A DNA stretch of 64,000 nucleotides from contig NC_063263.1 of NCBI RefSeq assembly GCF_019578655.1, positions 10,291,001-10,355,000 of the forward strand, given 5' to 3'. Of this stretch, positions 22,419 through 33,344 are shown piece by piece. Made by a program: the position numbers and the translations under genes. Within the stretch, counting starts at the first letter, position 1; each line of letters opens with the position of its first letter. The notes under the pieces were generated by a model. That model did not search any database. It had not been told where the DNA came from and saw only the letters and a list, made by a program, of their open reading frames with translations. Source of the DNA: Ricinus communis. Its lineage: Eukaryota; Streptophyta; Magnoliopsida; Malpighiales; Euphorbiaceae.

Positions 22419-24349
22419 CTATTCAAAGGAATGGAAAAATAAGTATATCATACATGGGGTACATCAAATAAGCAATTTGAGGGTACTTCTTCTGCAAGGA
22501 GCTATACATTGAAAGTTCCAGCATATGCATCAAAAAGCCATACAAGCCTTCTTTTTCTTTTTCTTTTTTTGATCAAGCAAAAAGTCATGCAAGCCTAGTA
22601 GCTCTATTTGGCTGCTGAGAAATCGTAAATAAACTTGAGCAACAAGAAGAAATAAAACTCTCAATCTTTACACTTATGGTCATATCTTCAACAAGAGAAA
22701 ATAAAAAATCTGCATCAACTATATCTACTACCCTTGCAATCAAGCTGAATTCACATCTTATAAAACACTTTAGGCATAGAAGTCATTAATCTATTTTCTT
22801 TAATTATCCAACTGTCCTCAATCTTATTATTGTTGAAGGAGATTCCGAATGCAAACTATGACATTCAATTTTATGTTAAACTCTCAAAACAGATTGTTAA
22901 ACGAAATCTCTCCAAAGCTTCAAAGAAATGACTTTTGATTCAATAACAACACCCTTATTTTTGTTTTCTATGCACTCCAAATCTAACTGCAATTGCAATA
23001 AGCAATTCAGTTGTCATTATATAAGTTTTTCTAGCTAGTGAAAGCTTTATTTTCTTCGTAAAAGTGGCAATACATAGAGAAAGATATTTCCTTGCTTTTA
23101 ATTTAACAAAGATTAAACAAAGAAATAATTTTCATTTTTTCTTTTAGGCAAACAATCAAACACCTTATGCTGAAGAAACCAACAAAATGGAGTCCATTTA
23201 TATCATACAAGATATCGAAAAGGTTAAAAGAATCTTACTTGATGGAGACTGAGACGTCAAGTGTTCACTAAAACCTAAGTTTTTTAATGTTCAGGCTCGG
23301 CTCGTGAAAAATTGACTGAGCTCGAGCTCGGCTCATAATTAGCTGCATAATATATATAAATGAATTACACTCAAGCTCGACTTGTTATTAGCTCAATATT
23401 TTATATAAACGAGCTAAGCTCGGGCTCGACTCATATACAAGCTCGAGCTTACCAATATGTAGTTGTATATCTTATAAATAAATTATTCACAAAATAAAAT
23501 ATGTAAATAACTTCCCAAACCTAAATAATTAAACCAAGTTCTTAACAAAAAAAAAAAAAAAGAATTTAGCAAACTCCATAGTAGCAAATTAGAAAACAAA
23601 ATTACCAATAGCAAATTAGAATACAATAAAGAAAATTCCAACAACAACATGTCATAACACAAGTGATATAAGGCAGCTTGGAATAACCTGAATCCTGCAA
23701 AAATAATGAACAATTTAATACCTCTTGGATATTATAATCATTTGTTGAATCCTTCACCTGGAGAAAGGAATACAAAATCACTTGTCTTAATCAAATTTGC
23801 AATGTGTAAAAACATCAAACTTTGGCCTGAAACAATAGAAAAAAAAAAAAAAAGAGAAACAAACAAGAAAAGAACGACATAAACACTAGTAGAAGTTAGA
23901 ATCATTTGCGGGTGGAAAATTTTCGAACCAAATGTTTCATAGATGATAACATTGGTCGACTTGAATTATTTCAACGCAATACTTTTCTAGCTAATGGAAA
24001 CATAGTGTTTGAAACCCAAAAAGTTCTTTGAGTAAATTGCTCACAGCGTTTAACATAGAAGTTCACCTCTTTTCTTTTTTTTCTTTTAATACTCAGAAGC
24101 TAGATTTACAACTTGAAGGCCATTAAACTAAGAAGATATCAGTTTATTAAGAAAAGCTATAAGACCAACAATAATCTCAATCTGTTAAGACAAAAAACTT
24201 CGTTATGAAGCTCAGTCGATCGCATTTTTCCAATTTATTTAATTGCTAAGTCCCAAGTCTTATTTTGGTATCAATTTCTTTTTCATAGTTATCCATCTTC
24301 AAGCTTTAAAAGAAAAAAAAAAAACAAATGCAAAGAAAGAGCTGCTCAC
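22419..24349 (-). other. Inferred RPC6 5' UTR intron and repeat-bearing intergenic DNA
   Basis: No coding gene. The minus strand offers a pyrimidine-rich acceptor next to the RPC6 start (about 22419) and a strong donor at 24349 (CCCAG|GTGAGC), so much of this interval may be one long leader intron. The rightmost 0.9 kb is shared with unit 1 and the palindrome. The splice assignment is inference from signals and from the GC-rich exon-like block next door. Confidence 0.4.
23285..23452. repeat. GAGCTCGAGCTCG-rich repeat element
   Basis: A block of overlapping GCTCGGCTCG, GAGCTCGAGCTCGG and AGCTCGGGCTCG words in AT-rich DNA, resembling ends of small non-autonomous plant elements. A reverse-complement copy lies at about 31170-31340. 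The shared deletion in units 1 and 3 ends within it (CGAGCTTACC). Confidence 0.5.
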
Positions 24350-24530
24350 CTGGGTCGTGACAGAAAATGATGGAGGAGGAAGGCGGCTGAATCGTGACAG
24401 AAAATGGAGGAGGAGGCAGCGGAATCGTAAAGGAGGAGGACGGCTGGAAACTTGACAGTACTCGATGGAAGAGGAGGCCGGCTGAGTGGTGACCGAAAAT
24501 GGAGGAGGGCGGCGGCTGAACAAATGGGGT
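24350..24530 (-). promoter_or_regulatory. Inferred RPC6 5' UTR exon
   Basis: GC-rich block, pyrimidine-rich on the minus strand, ending in a consensus donor. Its only open frame has no ATG, which fits a leader rather than a protein. It lies at the right end of the unit, upstream of RPC6 on the same strand, and has no other partner gene. The true start site is unknown. Confidence 0.5.
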
Positions 24531-24854
24531 TATGTACGTTAGTCTTTCCTTTATTTTAGTTTACAATTATATCAAAACTATTTAATGTTGATTTTGGAGA
24601 AAAATAAAAATGAGATAAATTAGTCAAAATCTAAAAATAAATATTAAATTTAAATTTTACTGCATAATAAAATCTAAAATTTTTTAAATTTTTTATATCA
24701 TATTTAATTAATTAAAAATTAGTTAAATTATTTATATGAGATTATAAAAATGTTTTTCCAATTTTAATTTTTGAAAATTATTTTTGAAAAAAAAAAACAG
24801 TCATTTAATGTCAAAGACATCACTATTAAATAAATACATGACAAAAGAACTTGC

Positions 24855-25346
24855 CTTCTGAAGGATGCTCAAATCCAGAATCTATAATGGCTCGTAGAAG
24901 CTCTGGCTTCAGTAGGAAGTCTCTGAAACCTGAACTGTGTATCCCAACATATCCCCTGCATTATACAAAGTAAAGCCACATGAATACAAGAGACTCTGAA
25001 TAGTCACCCTATACGAAGAAGATCATCCACTAGCACAAGGAAGTACATTAAAACTACAAAGTAATGATTAACAATACTGAATGCCAATTGCTAGCTCGAA
25101 CACAGACACAGACCCCATTTCTCAAATACAAATTTACCAAATGGAATCCAAATACAGAAGCAAATAACTATCGAAAAATAAAAATTAAGAAAATTGTAAA
25201 AATAGTATCAAAAGAATTTAAAGGAAGAAAAAACTTTTTAGCAGTATCAGCCGCTTTAGCAGAGACAGAGTCAGGGCTTTTTCCTCTTCTTCCTCGTAGT
25301 CGAGTAGCTCCTCCTCGTAAGCCTCGGTATCTTTAACTTCTTCCAC
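24855..25346 (-). pseudogene. UAP56 5' fragment, unit 3 (exons 1-2, start lost, frameshift)
   Basis: Exon 1 (25346-25235) and exon 2 (24955-24855). It shares the GTG-for-ATG change with unit 2 and adds a one-base deletion (GGGG to GGG near 25276) that shifts exon 1. It is clearly non-coding. The upstream region accompanying it points leftward toward the intact RPC6 gene of unit 2. Confidence 0.9.
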
Positions 25347-26814
25347 TCTAATTTTACCTGTAGAGTAAAATTAAAATCCAAATCTAGTTTTAGGGTTTTG
25401 ACAATCACATAATCTGTACTGTTTTTAAGAGAAACTGAGTTTACCTTAAGAGCTTAAAGAAGACCTAGTGCCCACAGAAAATTGAACTTAAGAACTAAAA
25501 TGTAAACAAATTGGAGGAAAAAAGAAAGGAAATATCACTAGGGTTTTGAGGTGACTGATATATGAGAGGATAATACTATATCATATATGCGGAGGAATTA
25601 GGCAGTGAAGGATTGTGATAGAATAACGAAATTGTCCTTGTCTATTGATCTTTGATAGGAGAAAAGAGGGACAGTGGCGGGAATGTAAATATCTTTTGGA
25701 TCTTTTGGATGCAAATTTCGTTTGAGATATTTTATTGTGGAAAAGTTTCAATCTTGCACCTAATATTTAGGCCAAATCTCATATTGGCACTATATGTGTG
25801 TTTTGGTTCTGTTATGCCCCTATTTGGTCTAAAATATTCTAAATACACCCTTCTCTTAGTTGGAGCCAGTTAACACACTGTCAAAGAGAGAAAAAGGTAA
25901 TTATTGTTGAAGATTATGAAATTCACTTTCATATAGGGAAAAGAATACTCATCAAATTTTAAATATTCTTCAAAGTATATATTTGGTTACTTGAAAAGTT
26001 CTAGACATCCGTAGCCAAAATGATTACGTGAAAGACCAAAGTTAATATACAGTATTGACCTTAAAAAAATTATGTTTACTATATATATGGTTTTAATAAT
26101 AGAAAAGTAGTCAACCAGAAATCTATCATATTTTTTAGTCTTTGTTTGTATAAACAAAAATAAAGAGACTTTTTGTTTAAAATAAGAGTTTGCACTACAT
26201 TAATAAATAAAAAATATGAGTCCAAAACTTAAAAGGTACCTTACTATGAGTTTATATTGATGCATCTGAATAAAAAATGTGAAGGATAATTGGTTCCACA
26301 ACCCAATTTTGTGCATGAGTATATGGACATATTCCCTTCCTTAATCTATTTGATTGGCTTTAGAACTGCTATTAAGTTGTTTTTCAACATGGTTTTTAAA
26401 CATTAGGAACACTTTTGAAAGTTCATTTCTTTGGCTTAAATGGAAAAAACAAGTGTAACGGGTAAAGAGTAAAGACATCAATAAAAAAATTACAAAGTAG
26501 CAATGTCCTTGGTTTGGAACATGAGGAAAGGGTTCCGCATGTCCAAATATATGAACCTCAGATAGTAAGAACTTGAATGCAAAAGAGATGGTAAAGAAAA
26601 TCTAGTGAGCTTGCCTTGATAGCAAGAAGACAATAATTATTTTTATTCGTAGATTTCAAATCACAAGCTAAACCAAATTGAAAAATAATCTTATTAACAG
26701 ATTGAAAAGTAGAATGTCTCATACGAGAATGCTAGTATTTGTCAATCCATGTAAAATATATAAAACCTGAGGAAAGTTTTGTCATGCGACTGTTTTTGCT
26801 TATAGGAGGAAGTC

Positions 26815-26855
26815 TTCTCTTCTTCTTCTTCTTCTTCTTCTTCTTCTTCTTCTTT
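26815..26855 (+). repeat. (CTT)n microsatellite, unit 3
   Basis: About 40 bases of TTC repeats, intermediate in length between the unit-1 and unit-2 tracts. Confidence 0.9.
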
Positions 26856-26895
26856 TTTATAAGAAAAATGATAAGTTCGTTTAATCAAGACCCCG

Positions 26896-27440
26896 TTATA
26901 GACGCAAAATTTGATAAATCAGGAAGGGATTGGCAACCCAAGCAGAGGTCGGACTTCCTTGTAACAGGGACTTTGTTAACTGATGTGAAGGTTTGTTGCT
27001 GGATTTGCAGACAAACCTGACAATAGAAAAACTAAATGAAGCAAGTTTCTTGCTTACTTGGGTGATATTAAGTAGCCATATCCTAGGAAATCTTAGAACT
27101 AGCATTCTTAAGCAAATAGTATTCTGATAAAGAAGAACAAAATTCGATAATCCAATGTCTTTGGCTAGGTTGAGGGCCAAGAGAAACAGCAAAAGCTTGA
27201 GAGCTCCCTTGAGTCGAAGTACTGATCTACTGTTTGCCCTTGAACATTTTTGCAAATAATAGCAACAACTGTTTTATCAGACAAAGAATTCCTTTTAATC
27301 CCAGTATGAATCATATGAGTAGCAAAACTTGGAAGGAGGACAGGACAACTGTTAGAAGATTGTTGTCTATTAGGAAAACCAGAGCGTTTCTCATTTAAAA
27401 GTAAGAATTCCTCTGCAAACTTTTCACTTTGACCAGCTAG
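26896..27440 (-). pseudogene. RNase H-like (RVT_3) relic, unit 3
   Basis: Third copy of the relic, contiguous and without copia. A 119-codon open stretch (26896-27255) covers the C-terminal half and an overlapping 103-codon stretch in another frame covers the N-terminal half, so at least one frameshift separates them. Confidence 0.55.
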
Positions 27441-28614
27441 ATAAATAGGAGAAAGTTGATTCTTTAAAAATAACATGGTTTTGTCGAAGCTTTTGCATTA
27501 TTTTTCACATGTCTATATATATCTTTTTTTCCTTTTTCCTTTTCATTTCTCATTTTATATTCGCATTTGCAGACATAACGCACAACATGAATAAATCTAA
27601 CATTCAATAGAAATAGACTTCAAAGTAAAAGAATTCTGTTAATCATTCTATAAATCGGGTTTCATAATACATTTTCATACCTTCTCTTTTCTTCTTTTCA
27701 ATTGTTTTTTCTTTAAATATTTTGTTTTATTGGTTATGATGCTTAACAAATGCATTCATTTGTTCATGATCTTCTTAAACTTTATAATTTAAAAATATGC
27801 TTTATAAGCATAATGTTTAAAAATATATATCATTTTTTTAATAAATAAATGATCTTCTTAAACTTCACATATTGCGCAAATTAGTGACTTGCAATTGCAT
27901 TGAATTATGTTGCTGGCCGGGAACTTGTCCTTGTCGGAGTAACCTTTTGTCAAAAATAATTTCTAATTCAAAAGATAAAATCTGTAAAAGTAGAAATGGT
28001 TCCATCGCAGGAACAAATAAAATCTGTCTCAAGGAAGGTAGAAAATACACCCAACAGCCAGTAAGAATAAGCTATTTTCAAATAGAACTACACTTGAGGA
28101 TCATTCAATTCTGGACACTTGAGGATCATTCAATTTAGGTAATAACTTAGAGAATGTTAGACATTAATCTAGCGGATGGCAAAATATTATTTTAAAAGTT
28201 TTAACAAAACTGCATATTTAATACTCAAATTTAAAATTTTAATTAATAAAATAATATAAAACAATTACCAAATAAGATACGGAATATGTAAAAGACAAAT
28301 TTAGGGTTGAGAAACAATCACACTGTTCCTGTGATTAAAATAAGAAGCAAAACCTGCTTATAAGGTAAAGAATTAATTTTTTGATAACTCATTTTCCTTT
28401 TAAGAGTTTCCAGAATAGCAAAGAATGAGAAACAAATTATCAACCATTATCACACAGACACTCCAATGCCATTATCATTCTTTTAGAATAGAGAGTTGAT
28501 TGTCAATTATATCTCACAAACAAAGCTGCTCTCATTACAAGGAAAATATAAAAGAAAGCTAAATATGCATGCTTACAGAACTCCAAAATGACACTAAGAC
28601 AGTACTTATATTGT

Positions 28615-29095
28615 TCAATTGGATGACAAGGCTCCATTACAGTAATTGAAGCCAAACCAAACACCATTAGGAATAAAGGTGTTGTATGTAAATGTAACAG
28701 ACTTGGTATAATAGCCATAAACAGTCACAGTCTTTGGTTTCCAGCCATCATAACCACTCCTATAGACATACACATAGCAAATCTGGAATGTGCAAGGTCC
28801 TTTTATCTGCAATGTATCTGTAGAGCAACTTTCAAATGTAGCTGAATATGGATCATCTAATTTTGGAGCATAAACCTGATAATCATTCATATATGACCAT
28901 TTTCAATTAATTCTTGCAAAACCCATTACAGATAACACAGTTTCCTCGAATGGGTTACTGTAAAATTTGAAGATTTTAGATGCTAACCTGATTGCCATAA
29001 GCATCCCCAAATGCAAGACTAATTTGGTCTCTTGTATACCGAGTTGAAGAACAGCTTGTTGTTATCTTGACTGTGTAAGAACAGCTATTTGCATT
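28615..29095 (-). pseudogene. ATS3 partial copy, unit 3 (exons 2-3 only)
   Basis: Exon 2 (29095-28988) and exon 3 (28875-28615). The exon 3 translation is identical to unit 1 and differs from the intact unit-2 gene at a few residues (for example Lys for Arg after VYAP). Exon 1 is missing with the same CA-tract junction as unit 1, so both come from one deletion event. No start codon and no promoter. Confidence 0.88.
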
Positions 29096-29929
29096 CTAGA
29101 ATAAAAAGATGTGTTGACCAATTGATTTAGACTCCATATCCCCTTAAAGAAATAATTGACGAAGAAATTTATCTTTCTAGCTCCCTAAAAACAATACACA
29201 CACACACACAACTTTCAAATTTATCTTTGTCGAGCTTACCAATATGTAGTTGTATATCTCACATTATAAATAAATTATTCACAAAATAAAATATGTAAAT
29301 AACTTCCCAAACCTAAATAATTAAACCAAGTTCTTGACTAAAAAAAAGAATTTAGCAAACTCCATAGTAGCAAATTAGAAACAAAATTACCAATAGCAAA
29401 TTAGAATACAATAAAGAAAATTCCAACAACAACATGTCATAACACAAGTGATATAAGGCGGCTTGAAATAATCTGAATCCTGCAAAATAATGAGCGATTT
29501 AATACCTCTTGGATATTATAATCACTTGTTGAATCCTTCACCTAGAGAAAGGAATACAAAATCACTTGTCTTAATCAAATTTGCAATGTATAAAAACATC
29601 AAACTTTGGCCTGAAACAATAAAAAAAAGGAAAGAAAAAGAAAAAGAGAAACAAACAAGAAAAGAACGAAATAAACACTAGTAGAAGTTAGAATCATTTG
29701 CGGGTGGAAAATTTTCGAACCAAATGTTTCATAGATGATAAAATTGGTCGACTTGAATTATTTCAATGCAATACTTTTCTTTTAATACTCGGAAGCTAGA
29801 TTTACGACTTGAAGGCCATTAAACTAAGAAGATATCAGTTTAATGGCCTTCAAGTATTGCATTGAAATAGTTTCATCATTAAAACAGTAAAACAGTATAC
29901 CAACCATACAGTATTTCATCGTTAAAAAT

Positions 29930-30110
29930 GGCAGCAATAATACCTGATAGGAACAACACCAACGATGGGCGACGGGAAGCAGCAACGATGGACGACGGGA
30001 AGCAGCAACGATGGGCGACGGGAAGCGACGGAAATAGCGGCAACGATGGGAAGCAATGGGAACAACGGCAACGATGGGCATAAACACCAGCCCGTGTTGG
30101 GAACAGAGGC
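29930..30110 (+). repeat. GATGGGCGACGGGAAGC minisatellite, copy A
   Basis: Irregular tandem array of CAACGATGGGCGACGGGAAG-type units inside the palindrome's left arm. GC-rich against AT-rich surroundings. Long frames across it (Ser/Pro/His-rich) are repeat translations, not genes. Confidence 0.85.
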
Positions 30111-30259
30111 ATAAACACGTCCCGTGTTGGCATCAATAGGGTGAATTAATTAAATTATAAAAAAGGTATTAAATTATATTCATAGTTTAATTTTTTTTGA
30201 AAAGGATGAAACAAAACTTAACAAAAAAATTGTCAAAACATAACAAAGTTAAGGTTTTT

Positions 30260-30470
30260 TCATTGTTGCCGTTCCCAATCGCCCATAATTGCTGCCATTC
30301 CTGTCGCCCATTATTGCTGCTATTCCCGTTGCTTCCCATCGCCCATCGTTGCCGCTATTCCCATCGCTTCCCATCGCCCATCGTTCTTGCCGCCGCTTTC
30401 CGGCCGCCCATCGTTCTTCCGCCGCCCATCATTGCTGCTGTTCCCATCAGGTATTATTGCTGCCATTTTT
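30260..30470 (-). repeat. GATGGGCGACGGGAAGC minisatellite, copy B (inverted)
   Basis: Reverse-complement copy of the array in the right arm (CCCATCGTTGCCGCTATTCC units). Together with copy A it forms the centre of the palindrome around the AT-rich spacer at 30125-30250. Confidence 0.85.
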
Positions 30471-31159
30471 AACGATGAAATACTGTATGGTTGGTATACT
30501 GTTTTATTGTTTTAACGATGAAATTATTTCAATGCAATACCTGAAGGCCATTAAACTGATATCTTCTTAGTTTAATGGCCTTCAAGTTGTAAATCTAGCT
30601 TCCGAGTATTAAAAGAAAAAAAAGAAAAGTATTGCATTGAAATAATTCAAGTCGACCAATGTTATCATCTATGAAATATTTGGTTCAAAAATTTTCCACC
30701 CGCAAATGATTCTAACTTTTACTAGTGTTTATGTCGTTCTTTTCTTGTTTGTTTCTCTTTTTCTTTTTTCTTTTTTTTTTTATTGTTTCAGGCCAAAGTT
30801 TGATGTTTTTATACATTGCAAATTTGATTAAGACAAGTGATTTTGTATTCCTTTCTCCAGGTGAAGGATTCAACAAGTAATTATAATATCCAAGAGGTAT
30901 TAATCGTTCATTATTTTTTGCAGGATTCAGATTATTCCAAGCTGCCTTATATCACTTGTGTTATTACATGTTGTTGGAATTTTCTTTATTGTATTCTAAT
31001 TTGCTATTGGTAATTTTGTTTTCTAATTTGCTACTATAAAGTTTGCTAAATTTTTTTTTTTTTTTGTCAAGAACTTGGTTTAATTATTTAGGTTTGGAAA
31101 GTTATTTACATATTTTATTTTGTGAATAATTTATTTATAATGTGAGATATACAACTACA

Positions 31160-31730
31160 TATTGGTAAGCTCGAGCTGGAATTCGAGCTTGTATATGAGT
31201 CGAGCCCGAGTTTAGCTCGTTTATATAAAATATTGAGCTAATAACAAGTCGAGTTTGGGTGCAATTCATTTATATATATTATGCAGCTAATTATGAGCCG
31301 AGCTCGAGCTCAGTCAATTTTTCACGAGCCGAGCCTGAACATTAAAAAATTTAGGTTTTAGTAAACACTTGACGTCTCAGTCTCCATCAAGTAAGATTCT
31401 TTTAACCTTTTCGATATCTTGTATGATATAAATGGACTCATTTTGTTGATTTCTTCAGCATAAGGTGTTTGATTGTTTTCCTAAAAGAAAAAATGAAAAT
31501 TATTTCTTTGTTAAATTAAAAGCAAGGAAATATCTTTCTCTATCTATTGCCACTTTTACAAAGAAAATAAAGCTTTCACTAGCTAGAAAAAATTATATAA
31601 TGACAACTGAATTGCTTATTGCAATTGCAGTTAGATTTGGAGTGCATTGGAAAATAAAAATAAGGGTGTTGTTATTGAATCAAAAGTCATTTCTTTGAAG
31701 CTTTGGAGAGATTTCGTTTGACAATCTGTT
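31160..31730. repeat. Inverted copy of the RPC6 upstream region
   Basis: This segment is the reverse complement of about 22885-23452 in unit 2, including the GAGCTCG-rich block. It continues the palindrome's right arm into sequence that the left arm (unit 3) lost in the CA-tract deletion, so the arm derives from a unit-2-type copy. Homology stops abruptly at about 31730, where the hAT sequence begins. Confidence 0.85.
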
Positions 31731-33292
31731 TTAGCTCGCATTTCAATGGTCATTTCACTTAGCTCACTATCCTTGCTAATTTTAAAAGCATCTAGTTCTT
31801 TTAAAATCTTTATCACCTCCAGAAAATAAAGATTTAAAGTAGAGTACAATGTACCAGATAGCTTGCAAGTAGCATCGTAGAATTTCTTAAGAAATTTTAT
31901 TAGCACCTTAGCTTTAGTCCAATCTACTTCAGTAGGTATATCATCACCAAAATCAGCCAGGAATTTGGAGTCTATGTCCTCCAACATATCAAAAGCCTTT
32001 TGATAGCCCAAAGCACAATCTAACATCAAATAAGTTGAATTCCACCTAGTTAGGCAATCTAACTGTAAAGAGGACTTATTCTTTAAATTTGCTAACTCGC
32101 AAGCCTTCTTAAATAGATCCATTCTTTGAGGACTACTTCTAATGTACTTCACAGCATCTCTAATTTTTTTAATGGAAACTTGAGATATTTGAAGTCCATC
32201 TTTCACAATTAATTGAAGGATATGAGCAAAACACTTCATATGAAATGCATCTCCACCCAAAATAAATGTATTTTTCTTTAATAATCTTTTCTTCAACTGT
32301 TGAATAGCAGTGTCATTACTAGATGCATTATCAACAGTTATGCACATGACTTTTTTTATACCCCACTCCTCCATACAAGCATCTACTGCATTACCTATAT
32401 TTATACCTCTATGACTCTTAACAACACAAAAATTCAATATCCTCTTATGCATATTCCAATCAGCATCTATAAAATGAGCAGTCAAACAAAGATAGCTTAA
32501 ATTTTGCAGACTTGTCCAAGTATCAGTGGTCAAAGAGACTCTTTGACATTGTGTTGCAATAATGACTTTCAATTTTTTTTTCTCTTCAGCAAACAAAGTG
32601 AAACAATCCCTCACAATGGTGAATCTAGAAGGAATAATAAAATCAGATACAGCAACTTGAATAAATTCTCTAAACCCTTCCCTTTCCATAAATCTAAAAG
32701 GTAATTCATCTTTAATTATCATTCGAACTAATGCTTTCCTACAAGCTTCTTGATCAAAACACCAAGTTCCAATCTTAGGACTTTCTGTATTTATGGACTT
32801 TAAGAACGTTAGGGTCTTTTGCGATTTGTCCTTCTTAATCTCTGCATCAATCAACTGTTGTTTATGAGGAAATTTTTTACAGGTTACTCGCAAGTGTTTC
32901 CTAAGACCCGAAGTTCCCATGGCAGTACCACCTTAGTAATTCTTACCGCACCATAAACACCTAACTCTACTCATCTCTTTACCATCAGAGTTCTTAAATT
33001 TTTCAAAATGCAACCAAACAAATGACCTAGTTTTACTAGGAGGGGAAGTAGGTGGATCAACAGTATTAGTACCTTCATTAGTGTCAACAGTCTGCATTTC
33101 TTTTTCTGTTGGTGGTGGACACAGATGTTTACTTGAACAGGCAACGATACTGTTATTGCCAGCAGATGAAGCATTATTTTCCGATGGAGGTGGAATTGAA
33201 GCTAACCACAAGCCATCGCTGTTTGAAGAAGTAGAATCAGTTGTTTTCCTCTTCTTAGTGCTGGATAGTTGGCTAACTCCATGTTTTACCAT
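31731..33292 (-). pseudogene. hAT-family transposase (BED-finger, RICESLEEPER-like), truncated and broken
   Basis: Starts at about 33292 (MVKHGVSQL). A BED zinc finger begins FVWLHFEKF and contains CLWC, then an in-frame TAA at 32933-32935 stops it. Reading resumes with MGTSGLRKHLRVTC. It continues through DTWTSLQNLSYLCLTAHFID, KVMCITVDNASSNDTAI, CFAHILQLIVKDGL and LDCLTRWNSTYLMLD, all typical hAT core motifs. Plant relatives run to roughly 650-700 aa, but here homology stops at about residue 398 of the 429-codon frame. The remaining C-terminal codons come from the inverted intergenic segment at 31631-31730. The C-terminal dimerisation region is lost. Not functional. Confidence 0.9.
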
Positions 33293-33344
33293 CTTTATAA
33301 ACTGCAAACAGTTCAATAATGCAACGGGAATAGCAATAAAAATG

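Larger units (their letters stand above)
15605..24800. repeat. Tandem segmental duplication, unit 2 (most complete)
   Basis: The second copy starts at the same UAP56 intron-2 base as unit 1 and ends at the same A-tract-CAG junction before 24801. It is the only unit with ATS3 exon 1, the RPC6 gene body and the intergenic DNA between 20.3 and 23.4 kb, so it best represents the ancestral order UAP56-ATS3-RPC6. It lacks the copia element (empty site GATATTAAGTAGCC near 17877). Confidence 0.9.
24801..29852. repeat. Tandem segmental duplication, unit 3 (mosaic, truncated by a palindrome)
   Basis: The third copy has the same left breakpoint. Left of about 27490 it shares unit-2 variants: the GTG start in the UAP56 exon, a long CTT tract and no copia. 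Right of about 28045 it shares unit-1 variants: the same ATS3 exon 3, the same intergenic indel and the same deletion at the CA tract. Homology to the unit ends at about 29840 within a hairpin, so the unit end with the RPC6 leader exon is missing. Confidence 0.85.
29221..31160. repeat. Large imperfect palindrome (inverted duplication)
   Basis: The left arm, about 29221-30110, is read backwards in the right arm, about 30250-31160, with the centre near 30170. Both arms share private features: loss of about 90 bases found in units 1 and 2 (14789-14880), CGGAAG for CAGAAG, and TGCATTG. Near 29811-29852 and again near 30544-30588, GAAGGCCATTAAACT is followed by its own reverse complement, giving hairpins close to the fold points. 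Confidence 0.85.

Noticed and set aside
21435..22442. Plus-strand frames opposite RPC6
   Set aside because: Shadows of the conserved minus-strand RPC6 frame.
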